This document shows, piece after piece, positions 17,297 through 26,448 of a stretch of 64,000 nt of DNA. Made by a program: the position numbers and the translations under genes. A model generated the notes under the pieces. That model was not told where the DNA came from. It saw nothing but the letters and a program-made list of their open reading frames with translations, and searched no databases. Source of the stretch: Nitrospiraceae bacterium (GTDB lineage Bacteria; Nitrospirota; Nitrospiria; Nitrospirales; UBA8639); NCBI GenBank assembly GCA_020632595.1, contig JACKFF010000004.1:124001-188000 (forward strand), read 5' to 3'. Position 1 is the stretch's first letter. Every line of letters begins with the position of its first letter.

Positions 17297-18719
17297 TCTC
17301 GTCCGAGATACGCTTCAATCCTTCCGGCGTTGATGATATTGGGGAAGATGTGTTGGATTCACGGACCACTGAAATGGCCAGTTTTAAAATAGACACCATT
17401 TGATCGAGTTCCTTGGCGCTTGCGGAAAGAGGGGGAATGAGAATCATAATGGTCCCGATGGGACGGATCAGTAGTCCTAATGCTCTCGCGGTAAGGGCTA
17501 TTTTCTGGCCAATACGTTCGGTTGCCGGGAACGGCATTTTATTGGATTTCTGTTGAACTAATTCAATCCCAACCATAAAGCCACATTGCCGGATATCCCC
17601 AACCCAAGGGTCTTCGGTCAGGGAGTCAAGAGCTCTGCGAAATTTAGGGATCCGCCGTTGAAGCTTTGCGAGGGTTCGTTCACTTTTAAAGATGGCAAGG
17701 TTGGCCAGAGCCGCCGCGCATCCCAAAGGATTCCCGGCATAACTATGTCCATGGAAAAAGGTTTTGTTTTCGTGCCCTTCTCCCAAAAACGCTTCATAAA
17801 TGGCGTTCGTGGTCAATGTGGCGGCCAATGGGAGATAGCCTCCCGTTAAACCTTTGGCTATAGCCATGATATCCGGAGAAATTTCTTCATGCTCACAAGC
17901 AAACATCCGACCTGTTCGTCCAAATCCGGTGGCAACCTCATCGGCAATGAATAGGACCTTATACCGCGTGCATAACTCTCTGACGTGTTTTAAGTATCCT
18001 GGAGGCGAAGGAATGATCCCGGCGACCGCTTGCACCATGGGCTCAAGAATGAGGCCTGCAATTTCTTGATGCTGTGTGGAAAGAAGCTTTTCAAGCGGAT
18101 CAAGGCAGGCAAGCCCACATTGAGGGAAATGTAATTGAAGGGGACATCGATAGCAATAGGGGGAATCCACATCATGGCTGGCAAAGAGGAGCGGCGAAAA
18201 AGATCTACGGAACAGTTCGACTCCGCTGAGGCTCATTCCTCCCACCGTGTCCCCGTGATAGGACATGCCAAGATGGATAAACCGAGTTTTTCGTGGTTGG
18301 GGATTCGCACATTGTTGCCAATACTGAATGGCCATTTTTACGGCAACTTCAACGGCGGTAGAGCCGTTATCGGAATAGAAGACTTTTTGTAACCCTTTGG
18401 GAGCAAGACGAATAAGGGCCTTCGCCAATTGAATGGCTGGTGGGTTGGAAAGTCCCAGCAATGTCGTATGAGCCACCTGGGTAAGTTGATGGCGAATGGC
18501 CTCATCAATGCGAGGATGTCGATGTCCATGAATATTGACCCAGATGGATGACGTCGCATCGAGATAGGCATTGCCATCCATATCATAGACGTACGAACCT
18601 TTTCCGCGTCTGATGATGAGAGGTGGCTGGCGTTCCCATTCCTGCATTTGGGTAAAAGGGTGCCATACGTAATCGCAATCGTCTTTTTCTAATGCTGTGC
18701 GGGTCGTCTTGAAAGTCAT
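17289..18719 (-). CDS. bioA: adenosylmethionine-8-amino-7-oxononanoate aminotransferase
   Basis: BioA is a PLP enzyme that uses SAM as amino donor to convert KAPA to DAPA in biotin synthesis. The 476-residue protein has the class III aminotransferase layout: WHPFTQMQEW near the N-terminus, the YSDNGSTAVEVAVKMA cofactor loop near 115-130, the FIADEVATGFGRTG segment near 254-267, and the PLP lysine in AIAKGLTGG at about residue 288. No other bio genes are in the window, so the pathway is split across the genome. It is convergent with, and overlaps, the SAM hydrolase gene. The start lies about 85 bases from the oppositely oriented lepA. Confidence 0.94.
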   Translation of the reverse strand: MTFKTTRTALEKDDCDYVWHPFTQMQEWERQPPLIIRRGKGSYVYDMDGNAYLDATSSIWVNIHGHRHPRIDEAIRHQLTQVAHTTLLGLSNPPAIQLAKALIRLAPKGLQKVFYSDNGSTAVEVAVKMAIQYWQQCANPQPRKTRFIHLGMSYHGDTVGGMSLSGVELFRRSFSPLLFASHDVDSPYCYRCPLQLHFPQCGLACLDPLEKLLSTQHQEIAGLILEPMVQAVAGIIPSPPGYLKHVRELCTRYKVLFIADEVATGFGRTGRMFACEHEEISPDIMAIAKGLTGGYLPLAATLTTNAIYEAFLGEGHENKTFFHGHSYAGNPLGCAAALANLAIFKSERTLAKLQRRIPKFRRALDSLTEDPWVGDIRQCGFMVGIELVQQKSNKMPFPATERIGQKIALTARALGLLIRPIGTIMILIPPLSASAKELDQMVSILKLAISVVRESNTSSPISSTPEGLKRISDETR

Positions 18720-18761
18720 GGTCTTTTTTTAAGGAAATAACCTAGCGGAATCCATCGAATT

Positions 18762-18790
18762 TTGACAACCTTTTAGGGTCTCATTACAAT
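18762..18790 (+). promoter_or_regulatory. near-consensus sigma70 promoter of lepA
   Basis: TTGACA (18762-18767), a 17-base spacer and TACAAT (18785-18790) form an almost perfect promoter. The predicted start is near 18797, only about 8 bases before the lepA ATG at 18805, which leaves no space for a normal ribosome binding site. Confidence 0.8.
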
Positions 18791-18804
18791 CAGAGTCACT
18801 TCGA

Positions 18805-20619
18805 ATGAGTAAAGCCTTTCCTCAAACCCACATCCGCAATTTTTCAATTATTGCTCATATCGACCACGGCAAATCCACTCTTGCCGACCGGTTTTTGGAG
18901 ATCACCGGCGCCGTATCTCCACGTGAAGCCCGTGCGCAATATCTGGATGCCATGGACCTGGAGCGTGAGCGCGGCATTACGATCAAAGCACATGCGGTCA
19001 CAGCACGGTATCGGAGTTCGGATGGACAGGAATACCAGTTTAACCTCATTGATACTCCTGGACATGTGGATTTTGCCTATGAGGTATCACGCAGCCTGGC
19101 TGCCTGTGAAGGAGCACTTCTGTTAATCGATGCCACCCAAGGCGTGGAAGCCCAGACGATCGCCAATGCCTATCTGGCGATTTCGAATGATTTAGTGATT
19201 ATTCCTGTCATCAATAAAATTGATTTACCGAGTGCCGATGTCGAAGGGGTCAAAGTCCAAATTCGAGATGTGTTGGGATTGTCAAGTGAAGAGGCATTTT
19301 TAGTCAGTGCTAAAGATGGACGAGGGGTAAAGGAGGTGCTTGAAGGAGTCGTCAAGATAATCCCGCCTCCCGCCGGTTCAATAGATCAACCGTTAAAAGC
19401 CCTGATTTTTGACTCCTGGTTCGACAATTATCAGGGCGCGGTGGTGCTTCTTCGAGTCATGGATGGCGAAATCACCCCCAATATGATGATTAAGCTCATG
19501 TTTTCCGGACGTGAATTTGAAGTCCTGGAGGTGGGCGTCTTTTCACCGAAACGAACCAAGGTGAATCGGCTGGGGCCCGGGGAAGTCGGATATATTTGCG
19601 CCGGGATGAAAGAACTGTCGGACACGAAAATTGGCGATACCATTACCGATTCAAAGCGCCCTACCAGCGTGGCCTTGCCCGGGTACCGGGATGTCAAACC
19701 GGTAGTCTTTTGCGGGTTATATACCACCGACAATGCCAAGTTTGAGGACCTGCGGGATTCTCTGGAGAAGTTGCAGCTGAATGATTCCTCCTTTGTTTAT
19801 GAACCGGAAACGTCACTGGCTTTGGGATTTGGGTTTCGATGCGGGTTTTTGGGGCTTCTTCACATGGAAATTATTCGGGAACGCTTGGAGCGGGAATACG
19901 GACTCGATCTGATCAGTACCGCCCCGACGGTGGTATATCGTGTGACGACCACCAGGGGTGAAACCCTGGTCATCGATAATCCCTCCAAACTTCCGGATCC
20001 TTCACAAATTGAACGCATTGAAGAGCCCTATATTAAAGCCACGATGATTACGCCTGAACGCTATATCGGAAATGTTCTTCAGTTGTGTCAGGAGCGTCGG
20101 GGCATCCAAGTCGGGCTACAATATCTCGACCCAACCCGCTCCATGTTAATCTATGAAATCCCGCTTAATGAAATTGTGTTAGACTTCTATGATCGCCTTA
20201 AATCACGTACGCAAGGCTATGCATCATTGGACTATGAATTGCTCGGCTATCGCGAGTCTGAATTGGTGAAATTAGATTTATTGCTGAATGGTGAGACGGT
20301 AGATGCGCTTTCCATTATCGCCCATAAGGATAAAGTGCAAAGCCGCGGGCGACAATTAGCCGAAAAAATGAAAGAACTCATTCCCAAGCAAATGTTTGAA
20401 ATTGTCATTCAGGCGACCATAGGCAAACGCATTATTGCCAGGGAAACCATTGGCGCACTCAAGAAAAATGTGACGGCCAAGTGCTATGGTGGGGATATTT
20501 CCCGAAAACGCAAATTGTGGGAAAAGCAAAAAGAAGGGAAAAAACGGATGAAACAATTAGGGCGTGTCGAAGTCCCTCAAGAAGCTTTTCTGGCTATTTT
20601 AAAGACCGATCCGAACTGA
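18805..20619 (+). CDS. lepA: elongation factor 4 (ribosome back-translocase LepA)
   Basis: LepA is a ribosome-associated GTPase affecting initiation and back-translocation. The 604-residue protein has the P-loop AHIDHGKST near residues 18-26, DTPGH near 83-87, the NKID guanine motif near 137-140 and the C-terminal LepA-specific domain rich in basic residues. Length is normal. The start is fixed because the family N-terminus begins only a few residues before the P-loop. No Shine-Dalgarno sequence precedes it, and the promoter is almost adjacent, suggesting a very short or absent leader. lepB follows after 7 bases, as in many bacteria. Confidence 0.97.
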   Translation: MSKAFPQTHIRNFSIIAHIDHGKSTLADRFLEITGAVSPREARAQYLDAMDLERERGITIKAHAVTARYRSSDGQEYQFNLIDTPGHVDFAYEVSRSLAACEGALLLIDATQGVEAQTIANAYLAISNDLVIIPVINKIDLPSADVEGVKVQIRDVLGLSSEEAFLVSAKDGRGVKEVLEGVVKIIPPPAGSIDQPLKALIFDSWFDNYQGAVVLLRVMDGEITPNMMIKLMFSGREFEVLEVGVFSPKRTKVNRLGPGEVGYICAGMKELSDTKIGDTITDSKRPTSVALPGYRDVKPVVFCGLYTTDNAKFEDLRDSLEKLQLNDSSFVYEPETSLALGFGFRCGFLGLLHMEIIRERLEREYGLDLISTAPTVVYRVTTTRGETLVIDNPSKLPDPSQIERIEEPYIKATMITPERYIGNVLQLCQERRGIQVGLQYLDPTRSMLIYEIPLNEIVLDFYDRLKSRTQGYASLDYELLGYRESELVKLDLLLNGETVDALSIIAHKDKVQSRGRQLAEKMKELIPKQMFEIVIQATIGKRIIARETIGALKKNVTAKCYGGDISRKRKLWEKQKEGKKRMKQLGRVEVPQEAFLAILKTDPN

Positions 20620-20626
20620 ACCGCTG

Positions 20627-21388
20627 ATGACCACTCAAGACCCGCAACAACCCAAAATGACCGAATCTTCCGAAAAAAATCTTCAGGAGGAATCTTCGGT
20701 TACCTCAAGTTCCAAGGAAATGGAGGTATCCAAAAAATCCATTATTCGAGAATATGCCGAAGCCTTGATCATTGCGATTATTCTGGCTCTAACCATTCGG
20801 GTCTTTGTGGTCCAGGCCTTTAAGATCCCATCAGGGTCGATGATTCCGACCTTGATGATTGGCGATCATATCCTTGTTTCCAAGCTGGCCTATGGGTTCC
20901 AGCTGCCGAAAGATTGTGAATTTCAGGTCTCGTTCCCGCCCGTGACGTGTTTTTCTTCAACGATTGTGATGAATTTCGATCCTCCGTCGCGTGGGGATAT
21001 CATTGTGTTTCGTTACCCCGAGGATGAAAATAAGGATTTCATTAAGCGGGTAATCGGACTACCTGGTGATACTATTCATATTCAAAATAAACACGTGATT
21101 GTGAATGGACAGCCATTGTTGGATGAAGGATTTACGCAGAGAGTCGATCCTGGAATTATTGATGGTCGTATCAATCCTCGGGATAATCTTGGTCCCTTAA
21201 CCGTTCCTCCGGACTCCTACTTTGTGATGGGTGATAACCGTGACCAAAGTTTGGATAGTCGGTTTTGGGGATTTGTGCGAATGGATAAAATTAAAGGTAG
21301 GGCATTTCTTGTGTATTGGTCATGGAATGGGCAGGGAGCTTGGACCGATTGGATCCGATGGGAACGAATCGGGAAGATCATTGAATAG
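20627..21388 (+). CDS. lepB: signal peptidase I
   Basis: It removes signal peptides from exported proteins at the periplasmic face of the inner membrane. In the 253-residue protein, a membrane helix at about 45-63 is followed by the catalytic serine motif IPSGSMIPTL, the lysine region with KRVIGLPGD and the MGDNRDQSLDSRFWG box. The hydrophilic Ser/Glu-rich N-terminal tail of about 40 residues is cytoplasmic and variable in the family. It is co-transcribed with lepA, an arrangement also found in other bacteria. The next gene rfaE1 starts 53 bases downstream. Confidence 0.95.
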   Translation: MTTQDPQQPKMTESSEKNLQEESSVTSSSKEMEVSKKSIIREYAEALIIAIILALTIRVFVVQAFKIPSGSMIPTLMIGDHILVSKLAYGFQLPKDCEFQVSFPPVTCFSSTIVMNFDPPSRGDIIVFRYPEDENKDFIKRVIGLPGDTIHIQNKHVIVNGQPLLDEGFTQRVDPGIIDGRINPRDNLGPLTVPPDSYFVMGDNRDQSLDSRFWGFVRMDKIKGRAFLVYWSWNGQGAWTDWIRWERIGKIIE

Positions 21389-21440
21389 TGAGGCCCAACT
21401 CACTGACTCAACCAAACTTCAGGCTTGTGCTGACTCAAGG

Positions 21441-22454
21441 ATGAAACCGCTATCCGTTGTCCCATCGATTTCCGCTCGGAAATTTAAGGAGTATATTCAA
21501 CGCTTCTCCCGTGCTCGCATTCTGGTTGTCGGAGATCTCATTCTCGATCATTATGTCTGGGGCAAGGTGCATCGTGTCTCTCCGGAAGCGCCTGTACCGA
21601 TCGTTCATGTGGATTCTGAATCGTACAGAATGGGTGGAGCAGCGAATGTGTATCATAATATTCTGACATTAGGTGGACAGGCTGAACTGTGTGGCATGGT
21701 TGGTGCCGATCATGTTGGAAAACAATTCCTTGCCGACATTCGACGATCGTCCCCGTTGACTTCCGGTGTGTTTGTAGACTCTAGTCGTCCTACCATAAAA
21801 AAAACCAGAGTGGTAGCCCATAATCAGCAAATTGTTCGATTTGATGTGGAACAACGCCATGATATTTCCTCTCAACAGACAAAAAAAATAATAAAACATG
21901 TGGCTTCTCGTCTTCCTGAAGCCTCCTGCCTGGTGATTTCCGATTATGCGAAGGGCATGATCACAGTAGACCTGATGAAGGCCATTCAAAGTCTGGCTGA
22001 GCAATTCGGCGTGCCGGTTGTGGTGGATCCGAAGGTCGAGCATATGGCGTATTATCAGGGAGTGACGGTTATCACCCCCAATCATCTCGAAGCCAAACAG
22101 GCAGCTGGATTCCTCCCAAGCCAGGATGTTCCGATTGAACACATCGGCCTTGTGCTCCAACAACGATTACAGTGCCAGGCAGTCGTGGTCACGAGGGGAG
22201 AGGAGGGAATGAGTATTTTTGAAAAGAACGGCCAAACCTGGACCATCCCAGCCGTAGCTCGACAAGTCTATGATGTCACCGGAGCAGGCGATACCGTCAT
22301 CAGCACTCTTGCATTAGCGCTGAGTGCAAAAGCCCCACTTTCTGAAGCCGCGGTATTAGCCAATCAGGCCGCAAGTATTGTCGTGGGTATGGTGGGTACC
22401 GCCACAGTGACGCGGGCACAACTCCAAGAGGCTTTACTCCATGGCCACAACTGA
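21441..22454 (+). CDS. rfaE1: D-glycero-beta-D-manno-heptose-7-phosphate kinase (RfaE domain I)
   Basis: This PfkB-family sugar kinase phosphorylates heptose-7-phosphate at C1 for ADP-heptose, a precursor of LPS inner core. The 337-residue protein contains VVGDLILDHYVWG at about 27-39, the MGGAANV loop near 65-71 and the catalytic DVTGAGDT motif near 276-283. It ends where the kinase domain ends, so the nucleotidyltransferase half found in bifunctional HldE is absent and must be a separate gene elsewhere. The open frame extends upstream over lepB, but conserved sequence begins only after the ATG at 21441. It overlaps kdsB by 14 bases. Confidence 0.9.
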   Translation: MKPLSVVPSISARKFKEYIQRFSRARILVVGDLILDHYVWGKVHRVSPEAPVPIVHVDSESYRMGGAANVYHNILTLGGQAELCGMVGADHVGKQFLADIRRSSPLTSGVFVDSSRPTIKKTRVVAHNQQIVRFDVEQRHDISSQQTKKIIKHVASRLPEASCLVISDYAKGMITVDLMKAIQSLAEQFGVPVVVDPKVEHMAYYQGVTVITPNHLEAKQAAGFLPSQDVPIEHIGLVLQQRLQCQAVVVTRGEEGMSIFEKNGQTWTIPAVARQVYDVTGAGDTVISTLALALSAKAPLSEAAVLANQAASIVVGMVGTATVTRAQLQEALLHGHN

Positions 22455-23244
22455 CTCCCTCGTCAGCCTGTGTATTCCTGCTCGCTACGGATCGTCACGA
22501 TTTCCTGGGAAACCGCTCGCTCTTTTAGCCGGAAAGCCCCTTATCCAGCATGTCTATGAAGCGGTTCAACAGGTTTCGCAGGTAGGACAAATCTTGGTTA
22601 TTACCGACCAGGAATCCATTGAACAAGTGGTCAAAAGTTTTGGTGGAGAAGTCTGTCTCGTCAAGGAATACTGTCGAACCGGAACGGACCGAGTGGCGAA
22701 AGTGGCTTCTCAGTTCAAATATGACGTGATTGTGAACCTGCAAGCTGATGAAATTCCTCAGCATCCTGGGTTGCTGGATGATCTCATCCTTCCTTTTTTG
22801 GCATCTACGGCAGGGGTGGGGACATTGAAAAGGCAACTACACCGCACACAAGACCTTACCAATCCGTCAATCGTCAAGGTGGTGACCGATATCAATGGGC
22901 AGGCCCTGTATTTCTCACGGAGCCCGATACCCTGCTGGCGCGATGGGGTACCTTCAGGAAATAATCATATCGCCTATATGCATTTGGGAGTGTATATTTT
23001 CAAGAAATCAGATCTATTACGATTTGCCGGGTTGCCATCGGGATATCTTGAGGAGGCAGAAAAATTAGAACAATTGCGGGCATTAGAACATGGCCTGCCG
23101 ATAATGGTTTGGGAAACGAAACACGAATCTATTCGTATCGATACTCCTGAAGATATTATGACTGCGGAGGGCCTTTTATCCAGGGACTCCTGGAACTCGA
23201 AAGAGAGTCTGTTGGGGACCGGAGAGAGGGTTGAAAATAGATAG
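22441..23244 (+). CDS. kdsB: CMP-KDO synthetase (3-deoxy-manno-octulosonate cytidylyltransferase)
   Basis: KdsB activates KDO with CTP to give CMP-KDO for lipid A core assembly. The 267-residue protein shows the nucleotide-binding IPARYGSSRFPGKPLALL at about 8-25, the EYCRTGTDRVA region near 76-86, NLQADEI in the active-site metal region and the family's HLGVYIFKKSDL near 179-190. It overlaps the end of rfaE1, so translation is likely coupled. The C-terminal ~15 residues are unconserved. It is followed by pyrG, which makes its substrate CTP. Confidence 0.95.
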   Translation: MATTDSLVSLCIPARYGSSRFPGKPLALLAGKPLIQHVYEAVQQVSQVGQILVITDQESIEQVVKSFGGEVCLVKEYCRTGTDRVAKVASQFKYDVIVNLQADEIPQHPGLLDDLILPFLASTAGVGTLKRQLHRTQDLTNPSIVKVVTDINGQALYFSRSPIPCWRDGVPSGNNHIAYMHLGVYIFKKSDLLRFAGLPSGYLEEAEKLEQLRALEHGLPIMVWETKHESIRIDTPEDIMTAEGLLSRDSWNSKESLLGTGERVENR

Positions 23245-23314
23245 AACAATATGGTGGAGTCGACAGATCAAAGGGAGGCCATGTGGATCATTTTCCAACT
23301 AACCAGAAAATATC

Positions 23315-24916
23315 ATGAGTAAATTTCTTTTTGTGACAGGCGGAGTAGTGTCTTCCTTAGGGAAAGGGTTGTCTTCTGCGGCTATCGGGCATTTATTAGA
23401 AAGCCGTGGCATGACTATCACCTTTCTCAAGCTGGACCCCTACATCAATGTCGACCCTGGGACGATGAATCCCTATCAACACGGGGAAGTCTATGTCACC
23501 GATGATGGAGCGGAAACCGACTTGGACTTGGGGCATTATGAGCGATTTACGACAGTGCAGTTGCATCGTGAAAATAATTGTACGACAGGGCGGATTTATG
23601 AGTCGGTGATTCAAAGGGAGCGAAGAGGGGAATATCTTGGAGCGACGGTTCAGGTCGTCCCACATATCACGGACGCCATTAAGCAAACGATTCTCAATGT
23701 GGCCCATGACGTGGATGTCGTGATCGTGGAAATTGGAGGGACCGTTGGAGATATTGAAAGTTTGCCCTTTTTAGAAGCCATTCGGCAAATGCCCTATGAG
23801 GTTGGTCGGGAAAACGTCTTATATATCCATCTCACCTTGGTGCCCTATATCGGAACGGCGGGGGAACTTAAAACCAAACCCACGCAGCATTCCGTTAACA
23901 AACTTCGTGAAATCGGCATTCAACCCAATATCCTGCTGTGCCGGACGGATCGCTTTCTCCCTCCTGGCGTGAAAGATAAAATTGCCATGTTTTGTAACGT
24001 GGATAAAGGTTCTGTCATTACGGCCAAAGATGTGGACTCCATCTATGAGGTACCGATTATCCTGAGAAAAGAGGGCCTAGATGAACTTATTGTCCGCTTA
24101 CTCCATCTTGAAACGCGCCCACCGAACCTTCGAGATTGGGACATTTTAGTCCAGAAGATTAAGCGGCCTCGCCATGAAGTCACGATAGCACTGGTTGGCA
24201 AATATGTAGAATCTCGAGAATCCTATAAAAGCGTATCGGAAGCCTTGACTCATGGCGGATTACACGATGAAACAGGTGTTCATATTCAATGGGTGGAATC
24301 AGGTGACATTGAAAAGGACGGGCCCGAACGTCTGTTAGCTGATGTAGACGGAATCTTAATTCCGGGAGGGTTTGGTCTTCGAGGGATCGAAGGGAAAATT
24401 GATACGATCCGGTATGCCAGGGAGAGACATCTTCCTTTTTTTGGAATTTGTTTGGGGATGCAATGTGCAGTAATTGAAATTGCCAGAAGTCTAGGCGGAC
24501 TTCAGCATGCCAATAGTTCAGAATTCAATCCTGACACGCCGCATCCCGTAATCGACCTCCTTCCTGAACAACGATCCATCCAAGAAAAGGGCGGGACAAT
24601 GAGATTGGGAGGTTTTCCCTGTCGATTGATTCCCAATACGCTGAGCTTTGCCGCCTATGGGCAATCGGATATTCGTGAACGACACCGCCATCGCTATGAA
24701 TTTAACAATGAATACCTTGAAGCGTTGACCTCAAAGGGTTTGACAGTTAGCGGGACATCCCCTGATGGAAGGTTGGTAGAAATCATCGAATTGCAAGGGC
24801 ATCCCTGGTTTGTGGGTACACAATTCCATCCAGAGTTTCAGTCTCGCCTGTGTTCTCCTCACCCTCTTTTTTCTGCATTCATTGGCGCCGCACTTCAAAG
24901 AAAGTTCGGTACGTAA
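23315..24916 (+). CDS. pyrG: CTP synthase
   Basis: PyrG aminates UTP to CTP using glutamine. The 533-residue protein has the N-terminal synthase domain starting KFLFVTGGVVSSLGKGLSS (P-loop-like) and the DPYINVDPGTMNPYQHGEVYV motif near 42-62. The C-terminal class I amidotransferase has the nucleophile cysteine in FFGICLGMQ and the catalytic His-Glu in QFHPEF near 508-513. Length is normal. It sits between kdsB and kdsA; the pairing pyrG-kdsA is common, because CTP is consumed in KDO activation and in phospholipid synthesis (pgsA substrate). Confidence 0.97.
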   Translation: MSKFLFVTGGVVSSLGKGLSSAAIGHLLESRGMTITFLKLDPYINVDPGTMNPYQHGEVYVTDDGAETDLDLGHYERFTTVQLHRENNCTTGRIYESVIQRERRGEYLGATVQVVPHITDAIKQTILNVAHDVDVVIVEIGGTVGDIESLPFLEAIRQMPYEVGRENVLYIHLTLVPYIGTAGELKTKPTQHSVNKLREIGIQPNILLCRTDRFLPPGVKDKIAMFCNVDKGSVITAKDVDSIYEVPIILRKEGLDELIVRLLHLETRPPNLRDWDILVQKIKRPRHEVTIALVGKYVESRESYKSVSEALTHGGLHDETGVHIQWVESGDIEKDGPERLLADVDGILIPGGFGLRGIEGKIDTIRYARERHLPFFGICLGMQCAVIEIARSLGGLQHANSSEFNPDTPHPVIDLLPEQRSIQEKGGTMRLGGFPCRLIPNTLSFAAYGQSDIRERHRHRYEFNNEYLEALTSKGLTVSGTSPDGRLVEIIELQGHPWFVGTQFHPEFQSRLCSPHPLFSAFIGAALQRKFGT

Positions 24917-24931
24917 GGAACTGAATGTAAC

Positions 24932-25780
24932 ATGGCTCAATCCACTCAAGTCGATATTGGCCAGTTCTCCGTTGGCGGGAGTTGTCCGCATTTTTTAATT
25001 GCGGGACCTTGCGTGATCGAAAGCGAAAAGTTGGTTATTGAGACCGCTGTTGCAATTGCGGAAATTGCCAAAGATCTTCATATCCCATACATCTTTAAGG
25101 CTTCCTATGATAAAGCCAATCGTACCTCGATTTCTTCATTCAGGGGATTGGGCATAAAGGAAGGATTGAAAATTCTTAAGAAAATTAGTCGTGAATTGGG
25201 TATCCCCATTTTAACGGATATTCACGAAGTCCACGACGTTTCTCAAGTTGCAGAGATTGTAGATGTGTTACAAATTCCTGCTTTTTTATGTCGACAGACC
25301 GATTTGCTCATTGCTGCCGCCAAATCCGGCCGGGTGGTCAATGTGAAAAAAGGACAATTTTTATCTCCTTGGGATATGGCAAATGTTGTCCATAAACTTC
25401 AAGAGGCCGGGAGTAGCAAAATTTTCTTAACTGAGCGGGGAGCTAGCTTCGGCTATCAAAATCTTGTCGTCGATATGCGCTCATTACCCGTCATGAGAAA
25501 CCTGGGATACCCCGTGGTATTTGATGCAACCCATAGCGTGCAATTACCTGGCGGGGGGGGAACGGTCTCTTCAGGACAACGGGAATTTGTGGCGCCCTTA
25601 GCCCGTGCGGCGGCCGCAGCCGGATGTGACGGATTCTTTATGGAAGTGCATCCTCGTCCGGAGGAGGCACTTTCCGATGGGCCAAACATGATACGATTGA
25701 GTGAGTTGCGAGGTTTATTAGCACAACTTCAAGCCATTTGGCAGGTAACCGGGAAGGGAGAAATCTCTCCTCTTACTTGA
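24932..25780 (+). CDS. kdsA: 3-deoxy-8-phosphooctulonate synthase (KDO-8-P synthase)
   Basis: KdsA condenses phosphoenolpyruvate with arabinose-5-phosphate to KDO-8-phosphate. The 282-residue TIM-barrel protein has IAGPCVIES at about 23-31, FKASYDKANRTS near 54-65, the LTDIHE segment near 96-101, VKKGQFLSPWDM near 141-152, LTERGASFGYQ near 170-180 and FDATHSVQLPGG near 203-214. An ADP/metal-type distinction is not safely read. It lies 15 bases after pyrG in the envelope-precursor cluster. Confidence 0.96.
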   Translation: MAQSTQVDIGQFSVGGSCPHFLIAGPCVIESEKLVIETAVAIAEIAKDLHIPYIFKASYDKANRTSISSFRGLGIKEGLKILKKISRELGIPILTDIHEVHDVSQVAEIVDVLQIPAFLCRQTDLLIAAAKSGRVVNVKKGQFLSPWDMANVVHKLQEAGSSKIFLTERGASFGYQNLVVDMRSLPVMRNLGYPVVFDATHSVQLPGGGGTVSSGQREFVAPLARAAAAAGCDGFFMEVHPRPEEALSDGPNMIRLSELRGLLAQLQAIWQVTGKGEISPLT

Positions 25781-25807
25781 GTTTTTGGAAGAAAAATTTG
25801 AATTTTT

Positions 25808-26425
25808 ATGAATCAATCTGAAGGAGTAAAAGAAAAGTCAGAACAACATGATGTAATTATGGAAGAAGTTTATCTCAATCTTCCTAATTCTCTTACTCTT
25901 TTGCGGATCCTGCTAATTCCTGTTTTTGTCTGGTTTTTCTCCGAATCAAGTCCTGACCGGGCACTGGCAGCCGGCCTGGTGTTTGCCTGTGCGGCTTTCA
26001 CGGATTTTCTTGACGGATATTTGGCCAGAAAAAGTGGGCAGATAACCAATTTAGGGAAATTGCTGGATCCGGTTGCCGATAAACTCCTGGTGGCCTCTGG
26101 GCTGATTCTTCTTGTGCAATTTCAACGTGTTGCGGTGTGGTTGGCGATTGTGATGATTGCACGCGAATTGATTGTGACCGGAGCCAGGGTGGTCGCAGCG
26201 AAAGAGGGATTTGTGGTTCCAGCTGACTCTCTTGGAAAATTTAAAGTCATCGGCCAAATCGGAGGGATTCTATGCCTTATTCTCCAGGGCGTTTGGGTAC
26301 AAAGTGAGGGCCCACTGGCTGCTATTGGAACCGGACTGTTGTACATAGCTTTGTTCTTCTCCTTATTTTCCGGCTGGCGATATCTCATGCAAATCTTTAA
26401 AAAAATTAGTCCCCAATATTGGTAG
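25808..26425 (+). CDS. pgsA: CDP-diacylglycerol-glycerol-3-phosphate 3-phosphatidyltransferase
   Basis: This inner-membrane enzyme makes phosphatidylglycerol phosphate. The 205-residue protein carries the complete CDP-alcohol phosphotransferase motif: D66xxDG(69-70)xxAR(73-74), then G83, D87 and D91, all correctly spaced. About five to six hydrophobic segments surround it. The N-terminal 20 residues are hydrophilic, and an alternative ATG at 25859 would remove them. The gene is followed immediately by plsY, another phospholipid gene. Confidence 0.94.
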   Translation: MNQSEGVKEKSEQHDVIMEEVYLNLPNSLTLLRILLIPVFVWFFSESSPDRALAAGLVFACAAFTDFLDGYLARKSGQITNLGKLLDPVADKLLVASGLILLVQFQRVAVWLAIVMIARELIVTGARVVAAKEGFVVPADSLGKFKVIGQIGGILCLILQGVWVQSEGPLAAIGTGLLYIALFFSLFSGWRYLMQIFKKISPQYW

Positions 26426-26448
26426 GAGTGCTCACAAGTCACCAGGAA

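Noticed and set aside
21231..21440. Upstream extension of the rfaE1 frame over lepB
   Set aside because: The extension lies in an alternative frame of lepB and shows no conserved heptose kinase sequence before the ATG at 21441.
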